Shown here one piece after another: positions 5,067-5,154 of a DNA stretch of 5,154 bases. The translations under genes and the position numbers were made by a program. The stretch is taken from the NCBI GenBank assembly GCA_024409165.1, contig JAKSUE010000115.1, positions 1 to 5,154 on the forward strand. The letters are read 5' to 3'. Position 1 is the stretch's first letter. Every line of letters begins with the position of its first letter. The notes beneath the pieces are model-generated. The model worked only from the letters and a program-made list of their open reading frames with translations, was not told the DNA's origin and made no database searches. The stretch is from an archaeon (lineage in GTDB: Archaea; Methanobacteriota; Methanobacteria; Methanobacteriales; Methanobacteriaceae).

Positions 5067-5154
5067 TCACATTTTTACAAAGTTTTTCAGATATAACTGA
5101 AACTTTTCACATTTTTACAAAGTTTTTCAGATATAACTGAAACTTTTCACATTT
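5060..5154. repeat. Perfect 40-bp tandem repeat, running off the right edge
   Basis: The 40 bases at 5061-5100 recur exactly at 5101-5140, and a third copy begins at 5141 and is cut by the window end; the base at 5060 also fits the period. Each unit holds two symmetric elements: AACTTT-N12-AAAGTT, and the near-palindrome TCAGATATAACTGA (12 of 14 positions symmetric). The period is not a multiple of three, and both strands carry stops, so it is not coding. There are no unique spacers, so it is not a CRISPR array. It lies about 125 bases upstream of the atwA start and may belong to atwA or to an unseen gene on the right. Confidence 0.9.

Noticed and set aside
5060..5154. CRISPR array
   Set aside because: The 40-bp units are directly adjacent and identical, with no unique spacers between them.

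Overview
The window is strongly AT-rich and carries compact, mostly co-directional genes with GGAGG/GGTG-type ribosome binding sites. It contains a two-ATPase protein recognisable as methyl-coenzyme M reductase (MCR) component A2 (AtwA), which points to a methanogenic archaeon. The very low GC, the secreted Ig-repeat adhesin-like protein and the TATA/BRE-like promoters fit a gut-type member of the Methanobacteriaceae (Methanobrevibacter or Methanosphaera). The genus is inference; no rRNA or tRNA is present to settle it.

Layout from left to right. 1-57 is probably the last 18 codons of a + strand gene that starts outside the window, followed by an AT-rich hairpin and a T6 run. All other genes are on the - strand, so they read right to left. 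105-1454 encodes a surface protein with a signal peptide, three Ig-like repeats, an uncharged amphipathic helical stalk and a C-terminal membrane anchor. 1649-2155 is a bacterial-type ferritin with every iron ligand intact. 2268-2423 and 2471-2626 are two different 51-residue rubredoxins, neither in a long open frame of its own. 2793-3203 is a universal stress protein, and 3212-4936 is atwA. The right edge (5060-5154) is a perfect 40-bp tandem repeat that runs off the window. No stretch without a gene exceeds 300 bases; the longest is the 218 bases at 4937-5154.

Likely transcription units: atwA then usp (8-nt gap, with the usp ribosome binding site overlapping the atwA stop codon); rubredoxin 2, then rubredoxin 1, then possibly ferritin (gaps of 47 and 112 nt); and the adhesin-like gene alone. 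No T-run terminator is visible between usp and the rubredoxins, so readthrough is possible.

Functionally, AtwA supports ATP-dependent reductive activation of MCR, the oxygen-sensitive nickel enzyme of methanogenesis. Rubredoxins carry single electrons, ferritin stores and detoxifies iron, and Usp proteins respond to stress. Together they look like a redox/iron-stress neighbourhood around MCR maintenance; that link is inferred from gene context. The least explained parts are non-coding: a structured leader before rubredoxin 2, a palindrome over its TATA-like box, six T-tracts phased at 9-10 bp upstream of ferritin, and the 40-bp repeats upstream of atwA.
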